Assembly (NCBI RefSeq): GCF_030457605.1
Contig: NZ_JAKDUR010000002.1
Coordinates: 62,001 to 126,000 of the forward strand
Source: Halomonas sp.
Lineage (GTDB): Bacteria; Pseudomonadota; Gammaproteobacteria; Pseudomonadales; Halomonadaceae
Reading direction: 5' to 3'
DNA length: 64,000 nt
Positions 10,143-20,817 of the stretch are shown piece by piece. Every line of letters begins with the position of its first letter. Position 1 is the stretch's first letter. The notes below the pieces were generated by a model, which saw only the letters and a program-made list of their open reading frames with translations, was not told where the DNA came from and made no database searches. Position numbers and translations under genes: made by a program.

Positions 10143-11462
10143 TCAGTCGGTGAAGCGGCTAAAGAGGCCGCTGAAAAAACGTTGGATCTGATCTATCAGC
10201 TGCTTGAAAAAGCCGCCTTCTTCCACATCTTCAAGCGCCACCAGCGTCCGCGTACCGACCACCTTGTCGCCCAGCATCACTTCAAGCGTGCCGACGTCAT
10301 CACCTACCGAGATGGGGGCGTTCATGTCGCTTTTCAAATCCAGCCGGGCACGCAGCTCTTTGTCACGATTGCGCGGCAGCGTCATGTAGACTTCCTTGTC
10401 AACGCCAACGCGCACTTCGTTGATGTCGCCACCCCAGATCCGCGGCGTCGCCAGCACTGCACCGCGCTCGTAAAGATGCCGGGTTTCATAAAAGCGAAAG
10501 CCGTAGCTAAGCAGCTTTTGCGATTCCTGAACCCGGGCCTCTTCTGATTTTGTGCCCATGACCACTGAAATCAGCCGCATGTCTTCGCGCTTGGCCGAGG
10601 ATACCAGGCAATAACCCGCCGCTTCGGTCCAGCCGGTTTTCAGCCCGTCAGCCGAGGGATCGCGCCACAGCAGCCGGTTACGATTGGACTGCTCAATACC
10701 GCCATAGGAAAAATCCCGCTCGGAGTACATTTTATAATGTTCGGGATAGTCGTTGATAATATGTTGGGCCAGCCGCGCCAGATCGTGTGCGCTGGAATAG
10801 TGCCCTTCCACCGGGAGGCCGGTAGCATTTTCAAAGTGGGTATTTTCCATGCCCAGGCGGGCCGCATGCTGGTTCATCAGGTCGGCAAACTGCGCCTCAC
10901 CGCCGGCAATATGCTCGGCCATGGCGACACTTGCATCGTTGCCCGAAACAATAACGATGCCGTGCAGCAGTTTTTCCACGGGTACCTGAGTCCCCACTTC
11001 AATGAACATCTTCGAGCCGCCGGTGCGCCAGGCTTTCTCGCTGACACTGACCTTGTCATCCGGGCTGATCGAGCCACGATCCAGCTCGCGCTCGGCAAGA
11101 TACGCGGTCATCAGCTTGGTAAGACTCGCCGGCGGCAGGCGCTCATCAGCGTTGTGCTGCGCCAGAATATGGCCGCTGTTGGCGTCCATGAGAATCCATG
11201 AACTGGCTGCCAGCTGTGGCGCTGCAGGCACAATCGTCTGCGGTTGCGGTATCCCCTGCGCGCTTGCCGGCATGGATGTCATCGCGCTCACGGAAACCAA
11301 CACGGCTGAACACAGTGCGGCACCGAAAAAAGTACGCAAGGAAAAAAGCCGCAACGCCTCTCCCGCTGGCGCCGCCAGGCGAAAGATCGAGCGTTTTCCC
11401 GACAAATTCGTTAACCCTGTTTTTAGCTGTTTTTGTAACGGTATCTTTAACAACGCTTTCAT
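10143..11462 (-). CDS. dacA: D-alanyl-D-alanine carboxypeptidase (PBP5/6 family)
   Basis: PPASLTKLMTAY (SxxK), SGNDASVAMAEHIAG, DGLKTGWTEAAGYCL (KTG). Confidence 0.95.
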   Translation of the reverse strand: MKALLKIPLQKQLKTGLTNLSGKRSIFRLAAPAGEALRLFSLRTFFGAALCSAVLVSVSAMTSMPASAQGIPQPQTIVPAAPQLAASSWILMDANSGHILAQHNADERLPPASLTKLMTAYLAERELDRGSISPDDKVSVSEKAWRTGGSKMFIEVGTQVPVEKLLHGIVIVSGNDASVAMAEHIAGGEAQFADLMNQHAARLGMENTHFENATGLPVEGHYSSAHDLARLAQHIINDYPEHYKMYSERDFSYGGIEQSNRNRLLWRDPSADGLKTGWTEAAGYCLVSSAKREDMRLISVVMGTKSEEARVQESQKLLSYGFRFYETRHLYERGAVLATPRIWGGDINEVRVGVDKEVYMTLPRNRDKELRARLDLKSDMNAPISVGDDVGTLEVMLGDKVVGTRTLVALEDVEEGGFFKQLIDQIQRFFSGLFSRFTD

Positions 11463-11541
11463 TACATGGTTCTCGCTTATCCAGCATTTGGTGACTGTCA
11501 ACCGCAGCGTACCCGCTGCCGCTTATTGAAAAGGACGCGCA

Positions 11542-12555
11542 TTATCGCACGATAAACGCTCGGGGAAAGCCTGCACTGCGCAAAGTCTCGCGGAGCTCGG
11601 CTTCGCCGGATGCCGGCGCGACCGGCCCGACCTGCACCCGGTACATGCCGTCAGCTTCGGTAATTCGCACGGCCTGCTCAAGCTCGCCTTCCAGCCGCCG
11701 CTGCAGTTTCTGTGCACCCTGCCGGTTTTCCAGAGCAGCTACCTGCCAATAGATACCGCTCTCTGCGGCGGCCGACGGCGACTGTTCTGCCGGTGCTTCA
11801 GGGACGGGCGCGGGTGATGCGCTGTCAGAGGCGGCGCTGCTGGGAGCATCCTTGCGCGCGATGGCGCGGGGCGGCCTCTCATCCGGTGAAGCGTTGCCAT
11901 GCCGGGCCAACCACTGTTCGGGATCAATGGCTTCTACCTTGACACGCCCCGTACCGTGGTCGGTCAACCCAAGCCTTGAAGCCGCCGCATAGGACAGGTC
12001 AATCACCCGTTCACTATGAAAAGGGCCGCGGTCATTTACTCGGACAATAACCGATTTGTCGGTACCGACCCGCGTCACCCGGGCAAAAGTGGGCAACGGC
12101 AGCGAACGGTGCGCGGCGCTCATTTCGTACATGTCATAAATTTCACCACTGGATGTCGCGTAGCCGTGAAACTTTTTGCCATACCAGGATGCCGTGCCGG
12201 TTTCACTGTAGCCCTTGGCATCAGGCAGTACCCGGTAGCTTTTCCCCCATACCGTGTAGGTGGAACGATTGCCCGCCCGGGACAACGGTTCCTTGCGCGG
12301 GATGGCGTCGGGCACGTCAGACACGTCAGGGGGGTCAAGCGGGTAGGCGTCGGCGCTCATGGCATAGCGCCCGCCTCCGGAAGCCTCGTCGCTGTCCGTT
12401 GCTGTTTTTCCTGCCGGCGCTGTGGCCGCGTTTTCAGGAGATTGGGCACTCTGACTGGCACAGCCGGCAAGCGCCAGCAGCGTGCAGGCCACGCCGGCAC
12501 ACAAAAGCGTGCGGGAAGTCGCGGCGGGCCGTGTCATGCCTCGGCGGTGTCTCAT
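11542..12555 (-). CDS. rlpA: Septal ring lytic transglycosylase RlpA
   Basis: Lipobox LAGC, GTASWYGKKFHGYATSSGEIYDMY, VNDRGPF, C-terminal SPOR-like domain. Confidence 0.94.
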   Translation of the reverse strand: MRHRRGMTRPAATSRTLLCAGVACTLLALAGCASQSAQSPENAATAPAGKTATDSDEASGGGRYAMSADAYPLDPPDVSDVPDAIPRKEPLSRAGNRSTYTVWGKSYRVLPDAKGYSETGTASWYGKKFHGYATSSGEIYDMYEMSAAHRSLPLPTFARVTRVGTDKSVIVRVNDRGPFHSERVIDLSYAAASRLGLTDHGTGRVKVEAIDPEQWLARHGNASPDERPPRAIARKDAPSSAASDSASPAPVPEAPAEQSPSAAAESGIYWQVAALENRQGAQKLQRRLEGELEQAVRITEADGMYRVQVGPVAPASGEAELRETLRSAGFPRAFIVR

Positions 12556-13640
12556 GCCTGCTCCTTATCCTGGTGGGGTGTCGCGTTGTCCTGGGTCATG
12601 GCGTGGGCAATGGCTTCAGCCAGTTCGGTCACTGCCATGGCATAAAGGTGGCTGTGGTTATAGCGGGTAATCACGTAAAAATTGTATCCGCCCAGCCGAT
12701 ATTCGGGCGCCCCCTCCGGCATGGCCAGACGCAGCGGTACCACCAGCCGCGAAGGATCCTGAAAAGGCGTACCTCGGGAAAAGGCCCCGCCACTTTTACC
12801 CGCCGGCTTGATGCCGGCCTGGACTGCCTCGCCAAGCGTTGTCGACGGCTTTGAGGTCTGGTTCAGCGCGATCGTGTCGGGCGAGGTTTCCGGCCCCTGT
12901 GCCATCTGATAAACGGCCTCGCCGGCACGCCAATCGTGCTCGGCAAAATAGTTGGCTACGCTGCCAATGGCATCGACCGGGTTGTGCCACAGGTCACGCT
13001 TGCCGTCGCCATCAAAGTCAACGGCATAGGCGTCGTAGCTGGTAGGAATAAATTGCGGATAGCCCATGGCGCCGGCGTAGGAGCCAAGCAGCGTGGTCGG
13101 ATCCTCATCCTGCGCAAAGGTAATGCGTAAAAACGCCGCCAGCTCACCACGGAAGAAATCACCGCGCTGCGGGTGTTCAAAAGCCAGCGTGGCAAGCGAA
13201 TCCAGCACCCGATGCTTTCCTGTATAGCGCCCGTAATAGGTTTCCACACCGATAATCGCCGTGATCACTTCGGGCGCCACGCCATATTCGGCCTGCGCTC
13301 TCTCAAGCGCCTCACGGTGTCGACGCATGAAATCAGCACCTTCTTCAATGCGCTGATCGTTCAGGAAAATCGTCCGATACTCAGGCCATTCCAGGTGATG
13401 TTCTGCCGCGCCGGACATGGCGTCCAGCACTTCCTGACTGGCGTTTGCCTGACTCAGGGTTTCGACCAGAAAATCCCGGGGCACTCCCTGCCCGCTCAGT
13501 TCATCGACCAGGGCTGCCGCATCAGAGCCGTTTTGCCGGGGATCAAAATCAGGCGCGGCAACCGCGCCGCCGGCAACGCCCAGTGCAGCCAGCATCATGA
13601 CCGCCTGCAATGGAACGCGTCGCTGAGAGGCTTTATACAT
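12552..13640 (-). CDS. mltB: Lytic murein transglycosylase B
   Basis: GVAPEVITAIIGVETYYGRYTGKHRVLDSLATLAF, GAMGYPQFIPTSY. Confidence 0.95.
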   Translation of the reverse strand: MYKASQRRVPLQAVMMLAALGVAGGAVAAPDFDPRQNGSDAAALVDELSGQGVPRDFLVETLSQANASQEVLDAMSGAAEHHLEWPEYRTIFLNDQRIEEGADFMRRHREALERAQAEYGVAPEVITAIIGVETYYGRYTGKHRVLDSLATLAFEHPQRGDFFRGELAAFLRITFAQDEDPTTLLGSYAGAMGYPQFIPTSYDAYAVDFDGDGKRDLWHNPVDAIGSVANYFAEHDWRAGEAVYQMAQGPETSPDTIALNQTSKPSTTLGEAVQAGIKPAGKSGGAFSRGTPFQDPSRLVVPLRLAMPEGAPEYRLGGYNFYVITRYNHSHLYAMAVTELAEAIAHAMTQDNATPHQDKEQA

Positions 13641-13659
13641 TAGGATTGACTCCTGAAAG

Positions 13660-14820
13660 TTAGCGCGGCAACAGCCGGCGATGGGCATAAACCGACATGA
13701 GAATACCGAACCCCGCCAGCAGGGTCACGCTTGAGGTGCCCCCAAAGCTGATCAGCGGCAGTGGTACGCCCACCACGGGCAAAATGCCGCTGACCATGCC
13801 CACATTGACGAACACATAAATGAAAAACGTCAGGATGATACTGCCGGCCACCAGCCGACCGAAGGTATCCTGCGCACCGGCTGCCAGCCATAGCCCCCGG
13901 CATACAATAATCACGTACAGCGCCAGCAACACCGTCATGCCCACCAGGCCAAACTCTTCGCCCAGCACGGCGATAATGAAATCGGTGTGGCGCTCGGGCA
14001 GAAACTCGAGCTGCGACTGAGTGCCTTCGAACCAGCCCTTGCCCCAGACGCCGCCGCTGCCAATGGCGGTAGTTGACTGAATAATGTTCCAGCCGGCGCC
14101 CAGCGGGTCGCTTTCGGGGTTTAAAAACGTGAGTACACGCTGACGCTGGTAATTCTGCAGATTTATCCACAACAGTGGCAGCGCCGCCCCCAACATCAGC
14201 AAAAAAACGCCGATCAGCCGCCAGGAAAGCCCGGCCAGCAGCACCACAATCAACGCGGCACTCGCCACCAGGATCGATGTTCCCAGATCCGGCTGCATGG
14301 CAATCAGCACCACCGGCGCGCCGATGATCACAGCGGACACCACCAGATGACGCAAGCGTGGCGGCATGCCCGCACGGCTGAGATAGGCTGCCACCATCAG
14401 CGGCGTGGCCAGCTTCATCATTTCCGACGGCTGAAACCGGATAACACCGGGAATCTCCAGCCAACGTTGAGCGCCCATGCCGATATCACCCACCAGCTCA
14501 ACCGCCAGCAGCATGGCCACACCCGCCCCATACGCCAACGGCGCCCAGCGCAGAAAAGTCCCGGGCGGAAACTGGGCCAGTACCACCATGACGGCCAGTG
14601 CCACGCCCAAGCGCAGCGCCTGCCCGACCACCATGTCGACATGCCGGCCTGAAGCGCTATACAGCACCAGCAGCCCCGAACTCATCAACAGCAGCAAAAG
14701 TCCCAGCAGCCAAGGGTCAAGGTGTACGTTTTCCCACAGGCTTTTACGCCGCGACATGCCGCTATCCGGCGGACGTACGGGGTAGCGATTAAGCAGGCGC
14801 GAAAATGTGGTCCAGGGCAT
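13660..14820 (-). CDS. rodA: Rod shape-determining protein RodA
   Basis: SEDS multipass protein, QPDLGTSI, FLPERHTDFI, LPLISFGGTS. Confidence 0.96.
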   Translation of the reverse strand: MPWTTFSRLLNRYPVRPPDSGMSRRKSLWENVHLDPWLLGLLLLLMSSGLLVLYSASGRHVDMVVGQALRLGVALAVMVVLAQFPPGTFLRWAPLAYGAGVAMLLAVELVGDIGMGAQRWLEIPGVIRFQPSEMMKLATPLMVAAYLSRAGMPPRLRHLVVSAVIIGAPVVLIAMQPDLGTSILVASAALIVVLLAGLSWRLIGVFLLMLGAALPLLWINLQNYQRQRVLTFLNPESDPLGAGWNIIQSTTAIGSGGVWGKGWFEGTQSQLEFLPERHTDFIIAVLGEEFGLVGMTVLLALYVIIVCRGLWLAAGAQDTFGRLVAGSIILTFFIYVFVNVGMVSGILPVVGVPLPLISFGGTSSVTLLAGFGILMSVYAHRRLLPR

Positions 14821-14823
14821 GGT

Positions 14824-16719
14824 TTATTCTTCCTCTCCGCGGCGCTCATCATTGTCGGGAAGGTGGCCTTCGTCCAGCAGCCAGGCATCGGTCATTGCAC
14901 GTGCCAGCGGCGATGCGTGGCTACTGCCACCCCCGGCGTTTTCCACAATGATCGCCAGCGCAATTTGCGGATCTTCCACCGGCGCAAAGGCAATAAACAG
15001 CGCATGATCGTGTAAACGCTCGGCAAGCTCTTCGGCGTTGTAACGTTCGTCCTGTCCCAGTGAAAAGACCTGTGCCGTACCGGATTTTCCCGCCATGCGA
15101 TACTCAAGTCCTTTGCCCGCACGCCGAGCCGTACCTTCGCGGCCACTCATGACCTTTTCCATGCCGTTGAACACGGTCTGCCAACCGTCCGGGTTATCCA
15201 GCTCGATGTCGTCGGGGGTATCAGGCAAATCCCGGGGCAGCGGTTCTCCATCAATTTTTCGTGCCAGTCGCGGCTTGACCCAATCCCCCTTGTTGGCAAG
15301 GGTTGCCGTTGCTGTGGCCAGCTGCAGCGGGGTAATTTGCAGGTAGCCCTGGCCGATGCCCACCGACAGCGTCTCCCCCGGGTACCAGGACTCGTTATAA
15401 CGCTGGCGTTTCCACTCACGGGACGGCAAAAGGCCCCGGCTTTCGCCCTGCACATCGTGGGCCACACGCTGACCGAAACCAAAGTCGCTGAGTTGATGCT
15501 GCAGCCTGTCGATGCCCAGATCATGAGCCAGCGAGTAGTAATAGGTATTGTTGGAGACCGCCAGCGAACGTTCCATATCGACGCGCCCGTGCCCCCAGCG
15601 CAGCCAATTGCGGTAGCGGCGGGAATCGTTGGGCAGCTGATAATAGCCCGGGTCGTAAATGGTCTTTTCCGGCGTAATCACGCCTTCGCGCAACCCGCCG
15701 ATGGCCACGAACGGCTTGATTGTTGAACCCGAGGGGTAGTGGCCACGAATCGCGCGGTTAAACAGCGGCAGGTCAATATCCTGCTGCAACGCCTGGTAGG
15801 AGGCCACGTCAATGCCGGTGACAAACTGGTTGCTGTCAAACCCCGGCGCCGAGGCCATGGCGAGTATTTCACCGCTTTGCGGCTCAATCGCCACGATGGA
15901 GCCGCGGCGGCCATCCAGCAGGTCAAACGCCAGCTGCTGAAGCCCGGTATCCAGCGTCAGCGTCAGGTTCTTGCCGGGCATCGGGTCCTGCCGACCCAGC
16001 TCGCGCAGCACCCGCCCTCGGGCGTTGGTCTCCACCTTGCGCAGCCCCGCCTCGCCGTGCAGCGCCTCTTCATAAAAGCGCTCGACGCCGGTCTTGCCGA
16101 TAAAGTGGGTGCCCGCATAGCGTCCGGTATCCAGATTTTTCAATTCGTCGGCGTTAATCCGCCCGACATAGCCCAGCGCGTGGGACATGATGTGAGCCTC
16201 GGGGTAGTAGCGTAAAAGCTGCGCCTCCACCTCCACCCCGGGCAATCGATGGCGATTGACTGCCAGCCGGGCGATTTGCTCCTGGTTCAGGTCGCTCATC
16301 AAAAGCGCCGGCTGAAAGGGACGCTGACGCTGGCGGGAGCGGCGCTTGAATGCCTCGATATCGTCGTCGGGGAGCTCAAGGAGCGTGACCAGACGTTCGA
16401 GGGTCTGATCCAGGTCATCCACCCGTTCACGCACCAGCGTCAGGTTATAGGTAGGACGGTTTTCCGCCAGCAGTACACCGTTACGGTCATAAATCAGCCC
16501 CCGGGTAGGCGGTAACGGCTCCACGCGCACGCGGTTGTTTTCCGAACGCGTGCTGTATTTGTCATGTTCCACCACCTGCAGATACACCAGTCGGCTGACC
16601 AGCAGCGAAGTCAGCACGATGACCACTACAAGCGCCAACAGCGCTCGGGCGCGGAATATCCGCAGCTCCTGCTCGGTATTTTTTAACGTATCAAGACGCG
16701 GCGGCATGGTGACAGCCAA
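14824..16719 (-). CDS. mrdA: Penicillin-binding protein 2
   Basis: PSGSTIKPF, SNNTYYY, AGKSGTAQV; adjacent to rodA. Confidence 0.97.
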   Translation of the reverse strand: MAVTMPPRLDTLKNTEQELRIFRARALLALVVVIVLTSLLVSRLVYLQVVEHDKYSTRSENNRVRVEPLPPTRGLIYDRNGVLLAENRPTYNLTLVRERVDDLDQTLERLVTLLELPDDDIEAFKRRSRQRQRPFQPALLMSDLNQEQIARLAVNRHRLPGVEVEAQLLRYYPEAHIMSHALGYVGRINADELKNLDTGRYAGTHFIGKTGVERFYEEALHGEAGLRKVETNARGRVLRELGRQDPMPGKNLTLTLDTGLQQLAFDLLDGRRGSIVAIEPQSGEILAMASAPGFDSNQFVTGIDVASYQALQQDIDLPLFNRAIRGHYPSGSTIKPFVAIGGLREGVITPEKTIYDPGYYQLPNDSRRYRNWLRWGHGRVDMERSLAVSNNTYYYSLAHDLGIDRLQHQLSDFGFGQRVAHDVQGESRGLLPSREWKRQRYNESWYPGETLSVGIGQGYLQITPLQLATATATLANKGDWVKPRLARKIDGEPLPRDLPDTPDDIELDNPDGWQTVFNGMEKVMSGREGTARRAGKGLEYRMAGKSGTAQVFSLGQDERYNAEELAERLHDHALFIAFAPVEDPQIALAIIVENAGGGSSHASPLARAMTDAWLLDEGHLPDNDERRGEEE

Positions 16720-16803
16720 CGGTTACACAGGGACAAAACAATCGTGGGGTCTCCGAATTCTGCTGCCTGAAAACGACGCAGAAACGCCGTATAAAACACG
16801 GCG

Positions 16804-17271
16804 TCAACGGTGGTAAGGGTGGCCGACAAGCAGCGTCCAGGCGCGATACAGCTGTTCGGCCAAAAGAACGCGCACCAGCGGATGGGGCAGCGTCAGCGGC
16901 GACAACGACCAGGCGCTATGCGCCGCCGCCGAAAGCTCGGGCGCCAGACCATCCGGGCCACCCACCAGAAGCACCACATCGCGCCCCTGCATGCGCCAGT
17001 CGTCGGCTTTTCGCGCCAGCTTTTGCGTGGTCCAGGGCTGGCCTTTCACTTCCAGCGCGACCAGGTGCTCATCGCCTTTGAGGCGCTCGCGTATGCGCCG
17101 GGCCTCCTGCTCGCGGGCTTTGGCGGCGGGCGTATTCTTGCCACGCTGGCCCAGCGCAATTTCTTCAATTTCCAGCGAGAAATCCCGCGGCAGCCGCTTG
17201 CGATAGGTGTCGATACCCTCTTCCACCCAGCCGGGCATACGCGTGCCTACGGCCAGCAGCCGTATTTTCAT
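16804..17271 (-). CDS. rlmH: 23S rRNA (pseudouridine1915-N3)-methyltransferase RlmH
   Basis: MKIRLLAVGTRMPGWVEEG, LLVGGPDGLAPEL, LLAEQLYRAWTLLVGHPYHR. Confidence 0.96.
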   Translation of the reverse strand: MKIRLLAVGTRMPGWVEEGIDTYRKRLPRDFSLEIEEIALGQRGKNTPAAKAREQEARRIRERLKGDEHLVALEVKGQPWTTQKLARKADDWRMQGRDVVLLVGGPDGLAPELSAAAHSAWSLSPLTLPHPLVRVLLAEQLYRAWTLLVGHPYHR

Positions 17272-17651
17272 AGCGAGCCAGCCTGCTCTTCCATGCGTTC
17301 GCGCAGCTGGCTGATACTGCCATCCGCAGGCAGGTCTGCCCACAGGCGTTCCAGATCATAAAGTTCGCGGGCCTCGGGCAGCATGACGTGGACAATTACG
17401 TCGCCCAGATCCACCAGCATCCAGTCAGCGTTACCTCCGCCTTCCACGCCGCGCGGGCGCAGCCCCTGCTCCTTGGCCTTTTCCACCACGTTTTGCGCCA
17501 GCGCCGATACGTGGCGCGTCGAGGTGGCGCTGGCAATCAGCATCACATCGGCAACATCGGTGAGTTTAGCCACGTCAAGCGCGGTAATGTCGCGGCCTTT
17601 CAGTTCTTCCAGCGCGTCAGTCGCCAGATTTTTCAACGTATCAATATGCAT
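17268..17651 (-). CDS. rsfS: Ribosome silencing factor RsfS
   Basis: TALDVAKLTDVADVMLIASATSTRHVSALA, DWMLVDLGDVIVHVMLPEARELYDLERLW. Confidence 0.96.
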   Translation of the reverse strand: MHIDTLKNLATDALEELKGRDITALDVAKLTDVADVMLIASATSTRHVSALAQNVVEKAKEQGLRPRGVEGGGNADWMLVDLGDVIVHVMLPEARELYDLERLWADLPADGSISQLRERMEEQAGSL

Positions 17652-17726
17652 GAGCGGTAATTGCCAACTCCGTAGGAAAGCGTGTAAAGCCGGCCATTGT
17701 AACGGCTTTATAAATGACTGCCAGCG

Positions 17727-18443
17727 CTATTCGTCTGCCTGACATTGCTCTGGGGGATGACCGTGCGTTTGATACAGCTGCCGGGCAACCGCCACTTGCT
17801 CTACGGCGGCGGGCAGTAAATAGCGCACACTTTCACCCTGCTGCAAACGGCGACGTATATCCGTGGCGGAAATCGCCATGCGCGACGACAACGTCACACG
17901 CAAAAGCCTGCCGTGGGGCCTTTGCATCAAGGCCGACGCGTCTGCGACCTCGCGCTCGCCAATCAGTTCCTGAAGTGGTGCAGAATGCCCGGCACAATAC
18001 CCCGGCCGCGCAATCACCACGATATGCGCAAGCTCAAACAGGCGTTCGGGCGCATGCCAGTCCGCCAGCCGTGAAAAGGCATCTTCGCCCAGCACCATGA
18101 CAAGGCGTGCATCAGCGCCATATTCATCGCGCAGTTCGGCAAGCGTATCGGCACTGTAGGAAGGCCCCGCACGCTTGAGCTCGCGGCCGTCGGCGACAAG
18201 CCCGGGAGTATCGCCGATGCCGGCTTCAAGCAGCGCCAGACGCTCGTGAGCCGCGACCTGAGGGCACCCGCGCAGCGGCGGCTGGGGGGCTGGAATCATG
18301 TGCAGCCGGTCAAGGGCCAGGTGCTCGTGAAGCTCCACAGCACTACGCAAATGCCCCAGGTGCACCGGATCGAACGTGCCGCCCAGCATGCCGATGCGCG
18401 GCGCCGTAGCGCCACCTTCCGAGGGGCTCATGCCATGTGTCAT
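17727..18443 (-). CDS. nadD: Nicotinate-nucleotide adenylyltransferase
   Basis: [29 protein letters not shown]. Confidence 0.95.
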   Translation of the reverse strand: MTHGMSPSEGGATAPRIGMLGGTFDPVHLGHLRSAVELHEHLALDRLHMIPAPQPPLRGCPQVAAHERLALLEAGIGDTPGLVADGRELKRAGPSYSADTLAELRDEYGADARLVMVLGEDAFSRLADWHAPERLFELAHIVVIARPGYCAGHSAPLQELIGEREVADASALMQRPHGRLLRVTLSSRMAISATDIRRRLQQGESVRYLLPAAVEQVAVARQLYQTHGHPPEQCQADE

Positions 18444-19726
18444 TGGCGGATATGGCCTTCGCCGAGCACCACGTACTTGCGCGTGGTCAGCCCTTCAAGG
18501 CCCACCGGCCCCCGAGCGTGCAGCTTATCGGTGGAAATACCGATTTCCGCGCCCAGTCCGTACTCAAAGCCGTCGGCAAAGCGCGTGGAGGCGTTGACCA
18601 TCACCGAGCTTGAGTCCACCTCGGCCATAAAGCGCCGCGCCAGCGTGTAGTCCTGGGTGATGATGGCATCGGTATGCTGCGAGCCGTAACGCTCGATATG
18701 AGCCATGGCCTCGTCTACGCCGTCAACCACCTTGATGGCCAGCACCGGCGCCAGATATTCTTCACCCCAGTCGCTGTCATCGGCTGCAACCACCTGGGGC
18801 AACAATGCCCGGGTGCGCTCGCAGCCGCGCAGCTCGACCTCATGTTCGGCAAAGCGGCTGGCAAGCTCGGGCAGCAACGCTTCGGCCACCGGTGCATCCA
18901 GCAGCAGCGTTTCCAGCGTATTGCAGGTGCCGTAACGCTGGGTCTTGGCATTGACCGCAATGGCCAGCGCTTTTTCCTGATCGGCCGTGGCATCCACGTA
19001 AACGTGGCACACGCCGTCAAGGTGCTTGATCACCGGCACTTTGGCTTCCCGCGAGATGCGTTCGATAAGTGACTTGCCGCCGCGCGGAATAATCACGTCG
19101 ACAAACTCGGGGCTGGTGATCAGCTCGCCCACGGCAGCGCGGTCGGTCGTGGCCACCACCTGTACGCTGCCCGCCGGCAGCCCGGCATCTTCAAGGCCGG
19201 CCTTGAGGCATTCACTCAACGCAGCGTTGGAGGCGCTCGCTTCAGAGCCGCCGCGCAAAATGCAGGCATTGCCGGATTTCAGACACAGGCTGGCGGCTTC
19301 AACGGTGACGTTGGGGCGCGACTCGAAAATGATCCCGATCACGCCCAGCGGCACGCGCATCTGCCCCACCTGAATGCCGCTGGGGCGCGCACGCAGACCG
19401 TCGATCTCTCCCACCGGGTCGGGCAGTGCCGCGACCTGATGCAGCCCCTCGATCATGGCGTTGATACGCGCCTGGTCAAGTGCCAGGCGGTCGAGCAGCG
19501 CGGCATCCAGCCCCGCGTCACGGCCGCGCTTCATGTCTTCGGCGTTGGCTGCCAGTATTGCCTCACGCGAAGCGTCAATCCGTTCGGCCATGGCCAGCAG
19601 CGCACGGTTCTTGCGACCGCTGTCGGCACGGCGCAAGCCACGCGCAGCGTCCCGGGCGGCACTACCCAGTGCCTGCATATAAGCGGGAATATCCGTTGTA
19701 TCAGCTAGCGGGGTTGAAACGCTCAT
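18440..19726 (-). CDS. proA: Glutamate-5-semialdehyde dehydrogenase
   Basis: [45 protein letters not shown]. Confidence 0.97.
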   Translation of the reverse strand: MSVSTPLADTTDIPAYMQALGSAARDAARGLRRADSGRKNRALLAMAERIDASREAILAANAEDMKRGRDAGLDAALLDRLALDQARINAMIEGLHQVAALPDPVGEIDGLRARPSGIQVGQMRVPLGVIGIIFESRPNVTVEAASLCLKSGNACILRGGSEASASNAALSECLKAGLEDAGLPAGSVQVVATTDRAAVGELITSPEFVDVIIPRGGKSLIERISREAKVPVIKHLDGVCHVYVDATADQEKALAIAVNAKTQRYGTCNTLETLLLDAPVAEALLPELASRFAEHEVELRGCERTRALLPQVVAADDSDWGEEYLAPVLAIKVVDGVDEAMAHIERYGSQHTDAIITQDYTLARRFMAEVDSSSVMVNASTRFADGFEYGLGAEIGISTDKLHARGPVGLEGLTTRKYVVLGEGHIRQ

Positions 19727-19956
19727 GCCTTACTCCATGCAATAGTCTGTCGTTACGGGCTCACCAGCACGGCAACACGGCGCGCACCGCACTGGCGCGT
19801 TATACTCGTGGCAACATGACAGGGACTGTTTTTATTAACGAGATTTATTTACGCGTTGTATTCGGGAGACTTGACCAGCAACGCCTGACGGGCAACGTTT
19901 CTGCCATCGGCGGAATATGCCGGTGTTTGCCATTGATCAACAGATAATAAGGCACC

Positions 19957-20817
19957 ATGCAAAGCAAATACAAAGTCCGCCTGCTCCGCGCCAATCTGCT
20001 GGCAGCCGCCGTCGTGCTGGCACTATGGACACCTGCTGCTCCACCGGCTGCCGCGCTGGTGCTCTGGGTGTCGGTCAGCTGGCTGTTTATCACCGCTTTG
20101 TTGCTGGAATTCAGCCACCGGCGAGCTCGTGGGCTACCGTGGCAGCTGTTGCCGGGTATCCTGCTGATCAGCCTGATTGCCGCAGCCCCGCAACGCCACG
20201 CCCTGTTGATCTGGGCATGGTGTGCCCTTTTCATGTTGCCCCAGGTGCACTGGGTCGCGGCCTTCAACATCAGCGGGGCGTTACTCAGCTGGGTGCTGCT
20301 CGCCCCCCAGCTGAATACGCCCGCCTGGGCGCTGATGCTGATAACACTGTGCCTGCTGTGTCTGTTGGCCGTCTCCCGGGCTCGCCAGTTCATCCATATT
20401 AACGGAGCCATTCTGCAGCGCCTGCGTCTCATTCCGGGCGTTAACCTCTGGGCCCAGGAACAGCTTTTGCACGATATCACCCGCGAGCGGCTACGCTGCG
20501 AGCGCGACGGCCTCCATGGCGAGCTGGTCGTCTTACACGTCAAGCGCCGCCAGCTCTGGCCACTGGCGCAAACACTCTGCCGGCTGACCTACCGCTTTGA
20601 AAACGCCTACCGGCTGGATGCCTCCACGCTGGCAACGCTGCTGCTGTCACGCTCGCCGCAGGAAGCCGGCCAACGACGCAAACGCCTGCTTGATGCGCTG
20701 CCCGACGACATCAATAGCCAGCACACGCCTCTGGCGTCCATTGAGCACACGCTGTCCGACGTGGAGAGCCTGAAACAGCGTCCTGAAAAACGCACGGCCC
20801 AGGAGGAGCCATCTTGA
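19957..20817 (+). CDS. Multipass membrane protein with degenerate GGDEF-like C-terminal region
   Basis: About 5 predicted TM segments, then LIPGVNLWAQEQLLHDITRERLRCERDG...RFENAYRLDASTLATLLLSRS, which follows the GGDEF-domain pattern without a GGDEF motif. Confidence 0.6.
   Translation: MQSKYKVRLLRANLLAAAVVLALWTPAAPPAAALVLWVSVSWLFITALLLEFSHRRARGLPWQLLPGILLISLIAAAPQRHALLIWAWCALFMLPQVHWVAAFNISGALLSWVLLAPQLNTPAWALMLITLCLLCLLAVSRARQFIHINGAILQRLRLIPGVNLWAQEQLLHDITRERLRCERDGLHGELVVLHVKRRQLWPLAQTLCRLTYRFENAYRLDASTLATLLLSRSPQEAGQRRKRLLDALPDDINSQHTPLASIEHTLSDVESLKQRPEKRTAQEEPS

Noticed and set aside
13640-14464. 274-aa - strand ORF in another frame of rodA
   Set aside because: Same-strand out-of-frame overlap with RodA; composition biased, no domain
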